A stretch of DNA of 64,000 nucleotides from Neodiprion pinetum (GCF_021155775.2 NC_060235.2:33210607-33274606), one strand, 5' to 3'. Counted from the stretch's first letter, positions 24,960 through 37,842 are shown. Translations and numbers: made by a program. The notes: a model not told the origin generated them from the letters alone.

Positions 24960-26428
24960 GTACTGTTTCAGAATTGGGACAAATGCGGAATTTTTTTTTA
25001 AACAATATTAGAAACGGTGAGGGTCGGACGTTGGTTGGTTTACATGGACTTGCCCATATGCTCGTGCATGTGAATATAAATCGTCACAAAAAGTTGTTTG
25101 CGCAGAATGCGTATCGAACCGTCGAAGATACAATTTACTCTCCCGAAAAAATTGCGATAAATGTACCGAGTTAATTGGCTCCTAAAATTGCTACGTACTA
25201 GCTGTTTGTCACGCAAGCGCTGAAATAAGATATTTCGAACGTAACCGCCAAGATTAGATATTTCTGACATAACTCCTAAGATAAGCTGTTCCTAACGTAA
25301 CTGATGAGATAAGCCCTTTGGCTTAGCAGGTATCGATCTACGAAAATTTTCAATTATACATAAATTACATTATAGCGAAAATAGTTGGCGATCCGTCATT
25401 ATCAAGTATCGGGGGCAAAACGAGATCAGCTAATTAGCGACACTTCTTTGAAACGATTAGAAAAGAATATTCCACAAAAGTATGTCTCAGCAAACGCACG
25501 TATGCACCAACAATATGTTACGTAGGTTTGTGAAAGACAAGAAATGCAACGACATGCTGGCTTATTAGTAACAATAAACTAATTTTAACGTTGCCTCTAA
25601 ACAAAACATGCAGCGAGAAAGGTGTTAAGGCCTTCTTACAAAGAAAATGAACCATCAAGATACATTATGCACGTATGATAGGGTCAATCAATGGCGCGAT
25701 CAATGTGATTCCCTTACCAGCAGCGCGAGGAGTAAATCATCGCAGTTTGATTTCGATCTTGCTGCCTGTTCGGATTTCAACCTTCGATTTAATTTCATTC
25801 GCTTCTTAATACCACAGCAATAGTTGTTCTCTTTTAATAATGAGTATTTGTGACGTCTTAGGTATAATTATTCACCTCATGATTTTATCCCGCATACACA
25901 TGTGTATTATAACCTATCGCACATAGTATCGAATATGAGAGTGCGCAATACGTATTTATGACTATTAACAATTTAATATATTTATATTTCTACTACCTCC
26001 GGTATGATCGAACCTACCGTGAGGAATTCGGTACCTCTAGGTCGTAAAAATTTTTACGTTCAGTCGCTTTAGTATCTATCATTGACTGAAAATTGCAAAG
26101 GTCGGTGGGTCAAGGATTGTTCCTACGTACAAGATCCGGCATTTAGAATTTCCAAATTCTGAGTTTAAATTCGTAATCATGCAGCTACTCTAAACACTGA
26201 CGCTGCGATCTTGAAGTTTCGAATGAACAAGAGGCGAGAAGTACTGTGCGTCCTAAATAGGTTGAATAACTAGCTTTCTTTGAGTCATAGCTTCATCAAT
26301 ATGCGCCATGGAGAAATCTCACTTATATCCCTTAATATCATACATCATCATCATACATGATGCATCATACATAGTATTACAGTCCGAAACCAAATTTCGG
26401 ACGTTCGGATGTTCGGATGTTCAGAAAG
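24960..26428. other. Spacer, no gene recognised
   Basis: At 25215-25320 three or four loose copies of AAGATA-x6-12-TAACGTAAC-type phrases give a faint 26-29 bp periodicity. The frame at 24974-25174 has no known domain. The remainder is AT-rich. Confidence 0.4.
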
Positions 26429-26513
26429 TGACGTCACCCAAAATTTTTTTTCTCCTGACGTCATCGATATATAGTACTCGACAGCGAAAATCAGCTAGCC
26501 GAATCACTCAGTC
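26429..26513 (+). promoter_or_regulatory. Double CRE plus TATA promoter
   Basis: Two full TGACGTCA octamers (26429-26436 and 26456-26463) lie 27 bases apart. They are followed at once by TATATA (26468-26473). TCAG initiator-like sequences are at 26491 and 26508. TGACGTCA is the classical CREB/ATF site. The small Pro/Gly-rich frame at 26543 begins about 70 bases after the TATA. This could drive that frame or a longer spliced transcript. Confidence 0.5.
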
Positions 26514-26542
26514 TGGAAACAACCGCGCAGTAGATCGGACGT

Positions 26543-26746
26543 ATGAGAACCGCGCTCCGCAGATTTCGAGCACCGGGTACTATACCTCCTGGATCCTGCG
26601 CCCCGGGTCCGCTTCCTGGTGCAACTCGAGTTCCAGGACAAGTGTTCCGTGGTTTCTACGCTCCAGGTCCTTTATCTGGTGAATTTCGACCTCCAGGAGA
26701 AATGCTCCGTGGTTCCTCGCTATATTCCATATTCTTCCAGATATAG
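26543..26746 (+). CDS. Small Pro/Gly-rich repeat ORF (hypothetical)
   Basis: A 67-residue frame starts at ATG 26543. After MRTALRRFR its middle has a roughly 20-residue repeat: APGPLPGATRVPGQVFRGFY, then APGPLSGEFRPPGEMLRGSS, with a shorter APGT-PPGSC copy before. The DNA is therefore a 54-60 bp internal repeat. There is no signal peptide. The minus frame across the same DNA is also open and repetitive (NHG-LEVEIHQ-DLER), so strand is uncertain. A downstream exon could extend it. The only support for expression is the CRE/TATA arrangement just upstream. Confidence 0.3.
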   Translation: MRTALRRFRAPGTIPPGSCAPGPLPGATRVPGQVFRGFYAPGPLSGEFRPPGEMLRGSSLYSIFFQI

Positions 26747-26904
26747 CCGAAGAATTAGATCTTGACATTCTGATAAACGAATCCATCAACCTCAACAACT
26801 GTAGAAAGGAAACTTTCGGTACATCAAGGTGAAACAAAAGTGCACTCTGTGTACAAGAGACTGAAAAGTTTAAGGGTGTTATTTATCGCTAGTTGACCCC
26901 TCAT

Positions 26905-26906
<2 letters not shown>

Positions 26907-26947
<41 letters not shown>
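26907..26947. repeat. (CA)n microsatellite
   Basis: About 20 uninterrupted CA dinucleotides. Confidence 0.97.
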
Positions 26948-26949
<2 letters not shown>

Positions 26950-27049
26950 TGCACTCAGCTTCACGCTTCGGAAATGTACGTTCAACCGCGTCTAGTCTTA
27001 ATCAGCAGTTTTGGCATTGTAATTTTTTGCATCACCATTAATAGTCACG

Positions 27050-27620
27050 CTATTACACTGTATTTCCCACCTCGCGAACCGACGCTATTGGCAATCAAAC
27101 AGTTATAAAGTTTGTGCCCCCCCACTCTTGTGCTTAAAAAATCATAGGTCTCGTGCCGTGCACCAGCCGGAGCTACGATACTCCTTTTACAACAGCCGTG
27201 CTGACAAAAACGGGAGTGCTTCTTCACTTTACGCGTCATCCTCCGTCCGCGGAGATGGAACCGTCCTCCGAAATAGCGGAATGGTACCGTGGAAGATCGA
27301 TCTTTATTACCAGAGCAACAGGATTCGTTGGAAAAGTGTTGGTCGAGAAGCTTTTGCGTTCCTGCCCGAACATCGGAACGATCTTTTTGTTGATCCGTGA
27401 CCAGAAGGTCACACGAAAAATAAAATATTCACAATGGAGTTAGTCCCTACTCGGTGTTATTAGCTTCAATTAAGTTTGGTTCTAAAATGTTCGCAAATAA
27501 TTTGCGGTTTTTTCGAAAATGTAATAAATCTCAGATTAGTCAAGTCCAGTATGCTGGTTTGTACCTACATCGTTAGTACAAATCTATTCATTGTCAGTTA
27601 GTGGAAGGAATTTGACCACG
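27050..27620 (+). pseudogene. Internally deleted copy of FAR-A
   Basis: From about 27055 to 27405 this matches FAR-A 18990-19350: 5' flank, TATA, and the start of exon 1 with ATG at 27255. I count roughly 20 differences in 345 bases. Homology then jumps. From about 27440 the sequence follows FAR-A from 23650 (end of exon 4) into its 3' flank. Exons 2 and 3, most of 1 and 4, and all introns are missing, a deletion equal to about 4.3 kb. About 34 bases at the junction match neither side. The frame ends at TAG after 62 codons. The Rossmann motif is also damaged, since TGATG has become TRATG (Gly to Arg). It cannot make an enzyme. The promoter-like region survives, so a short transcript is possible. 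Confidence 0.85.
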
Positions 27621-30344
27621 AATATCTCTTTTCCGTGCTTTGCAACTAGGATATTGTAAAACACGCGTATGTGAAATATCGTGAGAATAAATTTTGAATT
27701 CTACTTTCAAGAACACTGTATTGGAATCGAACCTTACGTTTCAGATGGATATTATTTCAGTTCACACCGTCCATCATCTCAAAACTTTAACGGGTCAACT
27801 GGTATTTCATCATGTACTCGTATACGTCTAAAAAAACAAACCGTTCCGATCTGGTATTGTATAATGTATAATTCGAATAACTTATTCAAATTTTAACCGA
27901 TTCCCATAAAAATTGATGTACAACCGTTTTTTGGAATGCTGTATCCAAATATAGCCTCGGAATGATGAAATTCAAAATGCGAGTCTCAAAGTGGCGTTAG
28001 TAAGAATGGTAATTTTTTCAGTAACTTTGATAAAATTCGAATTTGTGGCCTGCGAGTGGTGTCATTGGATAAGTATCTCTTTAACCGTTTCCAGTTATTA
28101 CTCCCGTAGTTGACTGGTGAAGTCACGGAAAAATCGGCGAACGAATTTCAGGCACAAGTCGATAACGCAAATCCATAATGGCTATCCGTTACTCGGCAAG
28201 CCTTTACTCAATTAGTCTCGGAAATCGGTCGCGAGGATATAAGCAGCGCTTAACGTTCCACATCCAGGCCACGAATTCTCCAACACCCTCGTGTTTCTTT
28301 GGCAACATCGTCGCAACAATCCACGCAAATGCTAAAAATTCGAAATCGTCAGACGGTCTCTGCCGTGCCAGGTCGCCAGAACAAGAGTGATTTCAAAATT
28401 GACGACCTGCCGCAACACCGATCTCGGTACGCTGCTTCCTACGTGACGTCATACCCGCAAGAATAGGCAACAATTGATCCGTCATCGATCTCGTAGATTG
28501 CGCAACTCGACGGGCGCCGTTTTTAATATAATAATACTGTAATATAATAAACACGTTGTTTTATTCAGAGTTTTGAACAGTTCTTTATTAAACCTGCAAA
28601 CAATACGTAGCAGTATGATAGATATGAATAAAGAGAGAAAACAATTCTGTTAAGATGGTGGTTTGATCCCGTAAGGAACTTACGCAAAAATTGGAAATCT
28701 TGGCATGTTAGTTGTGGCAGCGTTACGCCTGCAAAATTTACGTTCAATAAATGGCTGGCATTTAAGTATACGCGGTTTCCACACGTTAGGCGTTTCAATG
28801 TACAGTATAAATGTATCCAAGATAACTTATTTTACACAAGACTCCGAAAATAGAGAGCGTACGCAGACTTCAAGGGCGTCAAGATTATGTCACTTTTGAA
28901 AATAATTAATCGACGCCGTGCTTGATATCCGTCATAAGAACCCAGAGTAACTGATTCTACTTATAATAGCTTATACCTAAAAGATATTTGGAGTCTTGAT
29001 ACCTAACTTCTTAAGGATTCTTGATTGAGACTGTTCAACGTTTTGTATACTTCAATGAACAGGTATTTTACTCACACCCATTCCGCAATGAGTTTGAATA
29101 AAATGCTTGTTTTTCCCGGGATGATCAAATAGCAAGTTTTCATTGTAGTATTTCTCTGCACATGTATCAACGTATTCAAATCCAACTAATAGTAAAAGTC
29201 AATAAATTCAACGATTTGCTTGCTTATCACTATAAGCTCGTCATTGCTCTACGATCATGAATTTGATCATCATGCGTAACAAATTATACTTATTGTTAGC
29301 CAATGTGTAACATATATGGGCTGCATGATTGCATTGAAAAAAATGTTGCGAGGTCTTGTGAATCTACAGTGATTTCATACCAAAAATAATCAGAACGACA
29401 TCTCGTTTGCTTTCGAGAATTGATTCATACGTGAATTGTCAGGTAAGTATATCAATTGAACTCAACGTATAATTATATCCGAGGACGACACATCATTTTT
29501 ATGATTGTTCAGCGAATAAAGTGTTTCTTCTCAAATTAAACGTTTAGACTATATTGCGAGGCTCACAAACTCAACCCGAAGTACCTACTTCAATTTACGG
29601 TGGTGTGTTGACTGTGTATATGCTTTGTATATATGTTTTTCGGATTCCAAACGGATGAATCGAATTAACGGTTCGGTGAAAAATCGAGCATTTGATTTAT
29701 CGAAGTGAATTATTTTCGTTAAATAAAAAAAGTGTTGATACATCTAATTGTGAGTAAAATTAAAAACGCGTTTTTGTTCGTTCATATTTGAGATGGCCTT
29801 CTTTGTTACACAAGTATTTGCCAACAACTGGATTTAATTATATAGTTTTGATCTCTACACTGGCGTATGAAACTTTTAGAATAAATCCTCAAACTTGGAG
29901 CGTATCCTACAGTGATAACTGTCGTTAGAGCGAAGAAATATCGGATTTCTTCAACATGTAATTCGTTTTACGAGTCAACACTTGCGAGCCGTTGCGTTAG
30001 CTTATTCTTTGGTAAATGAAAGTATCGACCGTAAACCATGGGCAGTGAATTAGCATGCCCGCAATGAGACACGAAGAATTTTAGCTGGATTGTACTTTGG
30101 CCGTAAGTCTCCCACCCCAAGAGAACCTAACTCGGATCAGTGAAAATATACATCAAAATTCATTAGTATACTTCTCCGAGAGGAACTAATCGCCGTACGA
30201 GGGACACCCGCACATCAGGCGTGAGTACTTAGTCGTAGGTAGCGATTCAAACAACACGACCCTCACCGAGAGTCTCGATCCGTGGAAAATTAACTCGCCG
30301 TTATCGTGCAGTCCTTTAAATTGACAAGGAATTGGCCGGTCGAG
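27621..30344. other. Spacer between FAR pseudogene and FAR-B
   Basis: Contains the second copy of the dispersed repeat (28105-28530). Otherwise it is AT-rich with no exon that I recognise. The FAR-B promoter should lie in the last few hundred bases, but no clear TATA/initiator pair was seen. Confidence 0.4.
28105..28530. repeat. Dispersed repeat, copy 2
   Basis: Counterpart of 21975-22372 in FAR-A intron 2, same orientation, diverged with indels. Its presence beside the FAR-A pseudogene is not explained by the pseudogene itself, whose homology ends near 27620. Confidence 0.75.
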
Positions 30345-32282
30345 ATGGCGGCTGAATCCGAGATTGCGAGATGGTATCGAGGAAAGACGGTTTTCATAAC
30401 TGGGGCGACGGGTTTCATGGGTAAGGTACTCTTGGAGAAACTGCTACGATCCTGCCCGGAGATCGGACCGATCCACATCTTGGTCCGTGAGAAGAAAGAC
30501 GTTCTCTCCCACGAGCGGGTCGAGAATATGCTGACATCCGATCTCTTCAACGAACTTCGGAATTTCGGGATCATCCACGGGGACAGAGTCCACGCCATTC
30601 CCGGGGACGTCAGCCTTCCAGAGCTGGGAATATCCCCCGAAGACAGACGCCTCCTTCAGGACACGGTGTCCGTGGTTTTCCACGTCGCAGCCACCGTCAG
30701 ATTCGACGAGCACCTCCGACTCGCTGTGGCGATGAATTTCGAGGGCACCAAAGCAGTGCTACAGCTTTGTCAAGGGATGGCGCAACTTGCTGCCATAGTC
30801 CACGTCTCCACTGCCTACTCTAATTGCGACCTTTCCGTTATCGAGGAGCGTGTATATCCGCCGCCTGCGAACCCTACCAAGGTCCTGCAGTGCGTCGCGG
30901 GACTGGACGACGATGCCTTGGATTTCGTAACGCCAAGGTAATCGATCGACAACGTCAATTGCACACAAACAATTGCCTGATTCACAGCCGGACGTAGACG
31001 AATAGTTAATTGCCATTGGATGGCCATCATTATTTTCAGACTTCGCATCGGCCGTATCAATTTGCAATTAGTCAGCGACGGACGTCCGGATTCTCCGAGC
31101 CAGGAAGCTTCGTAATGGTGTTTTGTGATTATTTACAGGCTGATATACGGCCATCCAAATACCTACACTTTCACCAAAGCCCTGGCTGAGGACATCGTCG
31201 CAAAGCACTCTACCGTTCTGCCAATTGTTATCGTGAGACCTTCAATAGTGGCAGCATCTTGGAAAGAGCCGAGACCAGGATGGGTCGACAATTTCAACGG
31301 GCCAACTGCGCTCGTAGTTGGAGCAGGCAAGGGTCTGCTGACGAGCATCTACGGTCGAAAGCATGTAACAGTTGACATGATACCCGTCGACGTTTGCATT
31401 AATTTGTTCATAGCTGCCGCTTGGGAGATGGGTAAGCTATCGAAATTGTAATACGCCAAAAGCCAATCACCGGTCGTAATTTTAAATGAGAACTGACGTT
31501 TTTTCCCGCTTTTTTTGCAATTCATAATGGCGAAGCTCGGTACAAGTACATAATGGATTAATGGATACATGAAGAGAAACAGTATATTTTCGAAATTTTT
31601 AAGGTACGAGGAAGAGTAGCAAGCTTGTATCGGATATCCGCGTCTACAACTGCGTCTCTGGTCCATTTAATCCGTTAACATGGAACGATTTTATAACACA
31701 CATGACTCCCTGTGGAACAAATTATGCGATGAGTGACACGATCTCGCCACCCGATATCGTTATGACGTCATCAAGAATCAGACACGCATTCAGGACATTT
31801 TTTTATCAATCGATAGTTGCCCACGTGGGAGACTTTATCATTCGGTCTTCAGGCGGTAAGCCAAAGTAAGTTTCTCTACGGCAATAAAAATTCCCCCTAA
31901 ATACAGATGGCCTTTTTCCAGACTGAAACACTATCAACAAAAATTGAATCACATGGTCTCATTACTCGAGTTTTTTACCACGCACGAATGGGAGTTCAAA
32001 GCGAACAATGTTAAGCAGCTAAATGGCCGATTAAATTCAGCCGACCAGGAAATCTTTGGTTTTGATATAAGTAAGATAAACTGGAAAGACTACGTTGTGA
32101 GCTACTACATCGGTATAAAAAAAAATGTGCTGAGAGAAGAAGACGACGCGATTCCTGCTGCTCAGAAAAGGATTGCGGCGTTTAAATTTGTGGGAAACAC
32201 TTTCAAGGTTGGTCTCATGCTCTCTATCAGTATGTATTTATTGAGATATTACAATTTGTCAAAGTTTCGAAAAATCAGGTAA
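30345..32282 (+). CDS. Fatty acyl-CoA reductase (FAR-B)
   Basis: Exons 30345-30937, 31139-31431, 31604-31865 and 31922-32282 give 502 residues in frame. Exons 1 and 2 are exactly as long as in FAR-A (593 and 293 bp) and intron phases are the same (2, 1, 2), so the two arose by tandem duplication. Key features are TGATGFMG (19-26), YTFTK (207-211), VRPSIV, PGWVDNFNGP, MIPVDVCIN and the C-terminal FEFFTTHEWEF-like block (LEFFTTHEWEFKANN). A hydrophobic tail (VGLMLSISMYLLRYYNL) is followed by basic KFRKIR. It is an NADPH-dependent acyl-CoA to alcohol reductase, membrane-bound. The upstream in-frame codon at 30306 is GTG, so the ATG at 30345 is the start. AATAAA at 32438 is a plausible poly(A) signal. 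Introns are short (201, 172 and 56 bp) and free of repeats. Confidence 0.94.
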
Positions 32283-35205
32283 CTTACAAAATGTTGACAA
32301 AATCAATCCTCAAGAATTCAATACGATTCTTTCTTGTATCCCTGCTTCGTTAACATACAGAATGCATTATTTGCATTTATTTATTGCTCTTATGTTTCCT
32401 CCTAAAGGAATGATAATGTAGATAACTATTGTTCAAAAATAAATCAACAACCACAATTATATTGATAGTAATATTTTTCCTAACATTTAGTTCGCATATC
32501 ATCATACACATTTATATGTGACATGGCTACGCTGTTACGTGATTGAGTCAAGTATAATCCAGGAATCATTGATAAAATGCATCTTGAAACGAATGTGTAA
32601 AATTTGCGTTCTACATCCTTTATACGAAATTATCACATCTATCGGTTATCGACTGATATAAATGTCGCTTGAGCACAATGACAAATCCGCAAAGAGTAAC
32701 GTGACTTTCGTATATTTTTTCATGATTTTATAAAGAGCCTAGGATTAGGCAGTCCCATAAAATTAGGATTGAATTGATTAATGACTAACGATAAATATCG
32801 TATTTACTGCGCGTGCACATACTTATAATAATTAACATATGTGCTATATGAGTATGTGTATACATATGGTTTGCATATTAATTACCTCCATATCTGTACG
32901 TGGATTATGCAGTCAGCCCTGCAGAGTTGAGTGTTGCATGCTTTTGGTTTCGCAATCCTGGTTCTTGGGTGAGGAATTTTAATGTTACACGTACATTTAC
33001 CATAATGTTGTTTACACTGTTAGGCTGTTACAACGTTTGAAGTCTTCCAACGTTGATTTTATCATTCTCTTCTTGGCAAAGAGATTTGATTTACTCTAGG
33101 TAAATATAGTTTAAGCTCCATTGAACCGCGTCGCGGTAGGATAGTTAATATTTTCTACGAAGGAGGCTCAATTATTTGAAAATTTCAGGGAGACAGAAAA
33201 TATTTGAATTAACGACCGTGCCCAGGGAGACAGGTGTTACTAATGTCGCAAAGCAACGAGTCGTCAGTGTTACAGACATATCTTTACCATGACGTCTCGT
33301 GCCATGTATGTATGTATGTATGTACGTAATTGAAAAGTTTGCAGAATCGCGTTTTTAACCACATAAGCCAAACGAAGTCAAGATAGATCGGGATCGTTAT
33401 GCGATTCCAGGTAATTTTATTTGCTAATTTTTTTTTCTTCAATACTGTCATTTGCACATTTGAAGTGAGCGATGCTTTTGCTGATTTATTCGTAATTACA
33501 AATACACACGACAATTCGAGGTCAGCTGTATTTTCTTTGAAGAACGCCTTCATATTTTAATAAACATTGGCTCTTGTGCAGTAAAAAAAAAGAAAGAAAA
33601 AAATAAACGCTTATTCACGTCTTCGCGAATTTGTTTGTACTGAAGAATTCGTTATGCCGTCAATTACGTCATCAGTAACGTTTAACACCTATTTCTATAG
33701 AAATTATACCTTTTTTATATTCAAGCATTCCCGTTCGGAGTTCAAATTTCTTACACATTGATCCATCATTAACGCACTTTGACAAGTACATATGGCAAAG
33801 ACGCACATTCAATGCCACGCGGTGGGGAGAGCCAACCTCTGACATTATACTGAAATTAGCTAATTGTAAGTAGCTACGGTTTTTGTTTCCGAGTCCTCCC
33901 GTTACGCATTTGATGCGAATCAATTGAATATCAATATGCAGCTTTCATTTTGATGCTCCAAGAATATAGGTATAAGTACTGGGTATAACAAACGCGTTCG
34001 TTCTATCATATTTCGGTACCACACGCCATCAAGCCAAATGTGATTCTGTTTTACCGATTAAACGACAAAGCCTTCTTGTTCTTTAATTTGTCTGGTCAAC
34101 CGTCACTATTGGTTTCAATTTTGAGTTATACAGAATGCATAAGCTCGTAACGGCGTAACGACGACGAATAAATATCTTGACATATTACATGTATAATTGT
34201 TATCAGAGGTTAAGGTGAACTTACTTTTGCTGAGGCTGATTCTCGCTTGAGATCGTTTTAGCTTTCAACGCGGTAACGAATACTCGAAATATTACATCAC
34301 TTCGATATAAATCTAATTTATTGCTAATAAACCGGAATTTCGGGCCACTTGAAGTAAATAAAATTTGAAACGATTCGTCGATATTTTTCGCTGATGATAC
34401 ATTTCGATAACTTCGAGATTCGATCGTTGCATCAACTTTTTAAGAGAGGATAGCGAAGCACAGGGAGAAAATGAGTTTCATGTGAGTAATCCCAGTCCCA
34501 TCGTAATTTTATATTTTTATTAAACGCACCCGTAATTGTAAGCTATGCAAAGAAAATATCACCGTGGCAATATGGATGTCCGTCACGTCCATCATGTTTG
34601 CACGCTGCATATTCTCGAGGATATTTAGCACCTTGGGTTATACAACCATAATGCAGGTAAGACACGCAATTTCGAAGACTGGATATTTGTTTAACGACTA
34701 ATCAAACGCGATTCATTCATTATCCGTGGCATAATCGACACAAGTTGTTGGCTCTTGACAATCTGAATTACGTAATTTGAAAACTTAGTTAGTTCCATAT
34801 TCGTCAATGATTTCTCACCATTACGTGATAGTTAAAATTGCTGTATGAGAAACAGTGATTTCTGAGTACTTGTACTTACGATTATCTGGCCATTTCGCAT
34901 ATAATATATGCGCGCTACACGGATCGTCGGTACTGAATCGAATTTTGCTCAATTAAGCGTGTTGATGCCACATTCACAATCAGATGCAATTACGGGTCGA
35001 ATTACCGAAGTAAAGGATAGCATTTGGGCTGTGGTCAATATACCAATCCTTTCGAAAAATTGTGTAAATTAGTCCGAAGCAGTTGGTCCCAATTTTGTAG
35101 ATAGTTTATGTATATTACGTAACTTTGATACATAGGTATGTATCATTCAAATTTCTTTTTCAAAATATAAAAAGGGTCAGATGCTTCCACGGCCTCGTGG
35201 CATAA
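32283..35205. other. Spacer between FAR-B and FAR remnant
   Basis: Contains AATAAA at 32438 (probable FAR-B poly(A) signal) and a (TGTA)n tract near 33305-33326. A small two-exon possibility at 34471-34660 (ATGAGTTTCAT then GTGAGT) was weighed and not accepted. No gene recognised. Confidence 0.4.
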
Positions 35206-35640
35206 GTGCGACAAGTTTTCTTTTTCTTTTTATTACGTTGGGCGATTCCAGAGGCGCACGTTGATTATATTTTACAACTTCGTGGAAATATATTAGATGG
35301 GATCAGAGCTTTTCGGAATGTAGTTGACAATTTTTTTATAACAATTGACTCGAGTGGATTTTCGAGCGTATATTGCGGGAAATTAAAAAGGAATTTGGTG
35401 GTTTGTATTGAGAGAAAAATCAATAAATTTTACAGAATATTCTTGTTGATTGCCGCTTGGAGAGATTAGCTAAATGACACAGGGGTTTAACATCAACAAT
35501 TTTTAATTGAAATAAAATCAATTCCTTTAGATATTTATGATGCGCCGACAATCCGATATGACGCACATTTTTTTTCTTTCGTCATGCCTCAGGATAACCA
35601 ATAGTTATCGCGAATGGGAGGAGAAAAGAAGAGTAGATAA
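35206..35640 (+). pseudogene. Decayed FAR fragment
   Basis: The frame at 35206-35469 ends with VDNF, later SVYCGK, and finally FLLIAAW before a stop. FAR exon 2 has the same order: WVDNFNGP, then SIYGRK, then NLFIAAAWEMG. At DNA level TTGTTGATTGCCGCTTGGAG parallels FAR-B TTGTTCATAGCTGCCGCTTG. Some 70-110 bases later, DIYDAPTIRYDAHIFF resembles the exon 3 region DIVMTSSRIRHAFRTFF of FAR-B. The catalytic YxxxK part and the Rossmann exon are not visible. This looks like an old, truncated paralogue left between FAR-B and FAR-C. Similarity is modest and judged by eye. Confidence 0.4.
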
Positions 35641-37842
35641 TTAAAAATGTTAAAACAAAACTATATAAATAAATAAATAGCGCGTCATCACACGGAAAGT
35701 GTCTCAAACACGAATATATGATCGTTGCTATGCTTAAAATTACGGATTATCATTAAAACTACTGCGACTGGTACGTGTCAGTAAAGTGAAGCAGACAATT
35801 TTTTAAATCTTTCATTTTTTTCAAAGTTTTGTCTTGTAGTTCTTCTGTTTTGTAATAGTACAGTACGATTATTAATTAAATTAATAATAATAAATATTGT
35901 TTTCTTGTATGCATCATGTGATTGGATAACATTACAGATGAGACTAGCTGGTGATGACCTTCACGGCGCTACCTTTTTAACCTTGGGCTCTACATTATCA
36001 TTATTCAACATTTTCTTATTAATTATTAATTAATTTATTTTACCTTATTTTCATTTCGCTTACTTATTTCAATGAGTTGCTTGGCAAAGGTGAACAATGG
36101 GTCACCGAACAATGTTTTTCCATGGGAAGCCCACTTCGAAGTGCATAACAAACGGTCTTCTCTTGTTTTTTTATTTTCTTTTTTTTTTAATTCTTAGTCT
36201 CTTCGAGAAAGAGTTTGTTTGGTAACGAACGATTATTAATTGAAAAATTACTCGCAATCTAATCATTTCAAAAGGCACAGGCAACTGAAATAATTAATGC
36301 CACATTTTAATCTAAACACATTTCCTTTTAGATCGAAATATTGTGATTTTCTTGTCACAAATTTCTAAGTATCATGTACAACTCTTCTAATATTTTATTT
36401 GCACGACGCAAGCTTAGTAAGATCGAAATACACTATACATGTGAACTCAAACGTAACTAGAACCAAAAATATGTTACACTCAATTTCGCCATGGCTTATA
36501 CGAAGCGGTAGTTTATTTTTTCTTTAGAATTAGGTATTATTGAGTTTGGCCAAGTGCGTAAATCTTCTCAGTTTTCAGTTTGACTATATCAATTCACTCT
36601 TAGCTGCGGTGATCGATAATTTTATTCAGCATATGTACATTCCTTAATTTAATAACCTAGACGCAAAGTTGAAGCTATAGAGCGGCGGAAGTTTGAACTT
36701 GCAATTATAATAATTTGACTTCAGATTGGAATATTTTCTTTATCTACAACTACTGCCCGAGTATGTGATATTATGTATAACTTATTTGAAGAAAAATGCG
36801 CAATTCCCTATATAATAGAGTATAGGATTAAGTTGCCAATGCCTTCAAAAATTTTTAATATTCACATCCTACGATAATTATGTGACAACAAATCCGTAAT
36901 AGATATAAATGGAGCAATTTTTGAACATAACGTAGCACTCGTTAGCTTTGAACACGAATTTTATACAGAACGTAATTAGCAAATTTCTTTTTATACGCGT
37001 TCAGGCTACGTTTAAAATTAAACGTCGTTCAGTTGCATAGTGGCAGATTTGAATTACTACACGAATTAGCAAGTGATACAATTGACCATTTTTAGGTGCC
37101 TGAATCCATAGTATCAATCCGTCACTGAATGTGACTATAACTGGGATACAAAAAAACCCATAAAAAAATATCGAAGCCAACAATTAGGACGATTCAATTT
37201 TCAAAAGAGGTAATCGTTTAAGAAAAAATACATTACTATTCACTGATCATTCTTGGGATCATGAGTTTGCACACGTAGCAGTTAGAAAATATTTACCTTA
37301 CATCATGCACTGAAGATTACGGGGAAAGAATGCTGGATATCTCGATGGAAAAACGGGATTAGATTCTTCCACAGAATTATAAATACCATTGAAAACGGTA
37401 ATTCTAAGATATTATCCAATTATCCGACGGTATCCCAATAACGTAGCCTCTAAAACGCGTAATAAAGCTTTCAATCACGAACTGTCATCATATTTCTCTA
37501 TTATAAACGTTTATATTATTTAAGCTTCTATCCATAGATTGGCTGATCATATTAGATGATTACCGTAGGAACGGTATTAATTGGCGCACTAATCGATCCC
37601 TGTCTTAAATGAAACCACCACTCTTCCCTGCATAATACTCCACACCATTTGCTAATTTTATAAACAATGACCATAGTTAAAGTTGCCAACTTGGGAGAGT
37701 ACATATACCAGCACCTAGCCGTCAGGGTAGCTGAGCTTTGAAATCGTTGGGCGATTCGTCCCTTGATATTATGCTCAGAGTTTAGCTTTTGCTTATTTTC
37801 ATTATGCGTGTTATCGTTTACTTCGGTTGGGGTTCTGAGCCG
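35641..37842. other. Spacer downstream of FAR-C, AT-rich
   Basis: No exon recognised. A hydrophobic minus-strand frame at 37001-37183 begins at TTG right after a stop and lacks an acceptor. The FAR-C 3' UTR should lie just below 37843, but I saw no canonical AATAAA close by. Confidence 0.4.

Noticed and set aside
34471..34660. Possible two-exon small gene (ATGAGTTTCAT then GTGAGT, second exon ending CAG|GTAAGA)
   Set aside because: The frame that uses the first exon phase stops early, and the hydrophobic frame does not match the phase.
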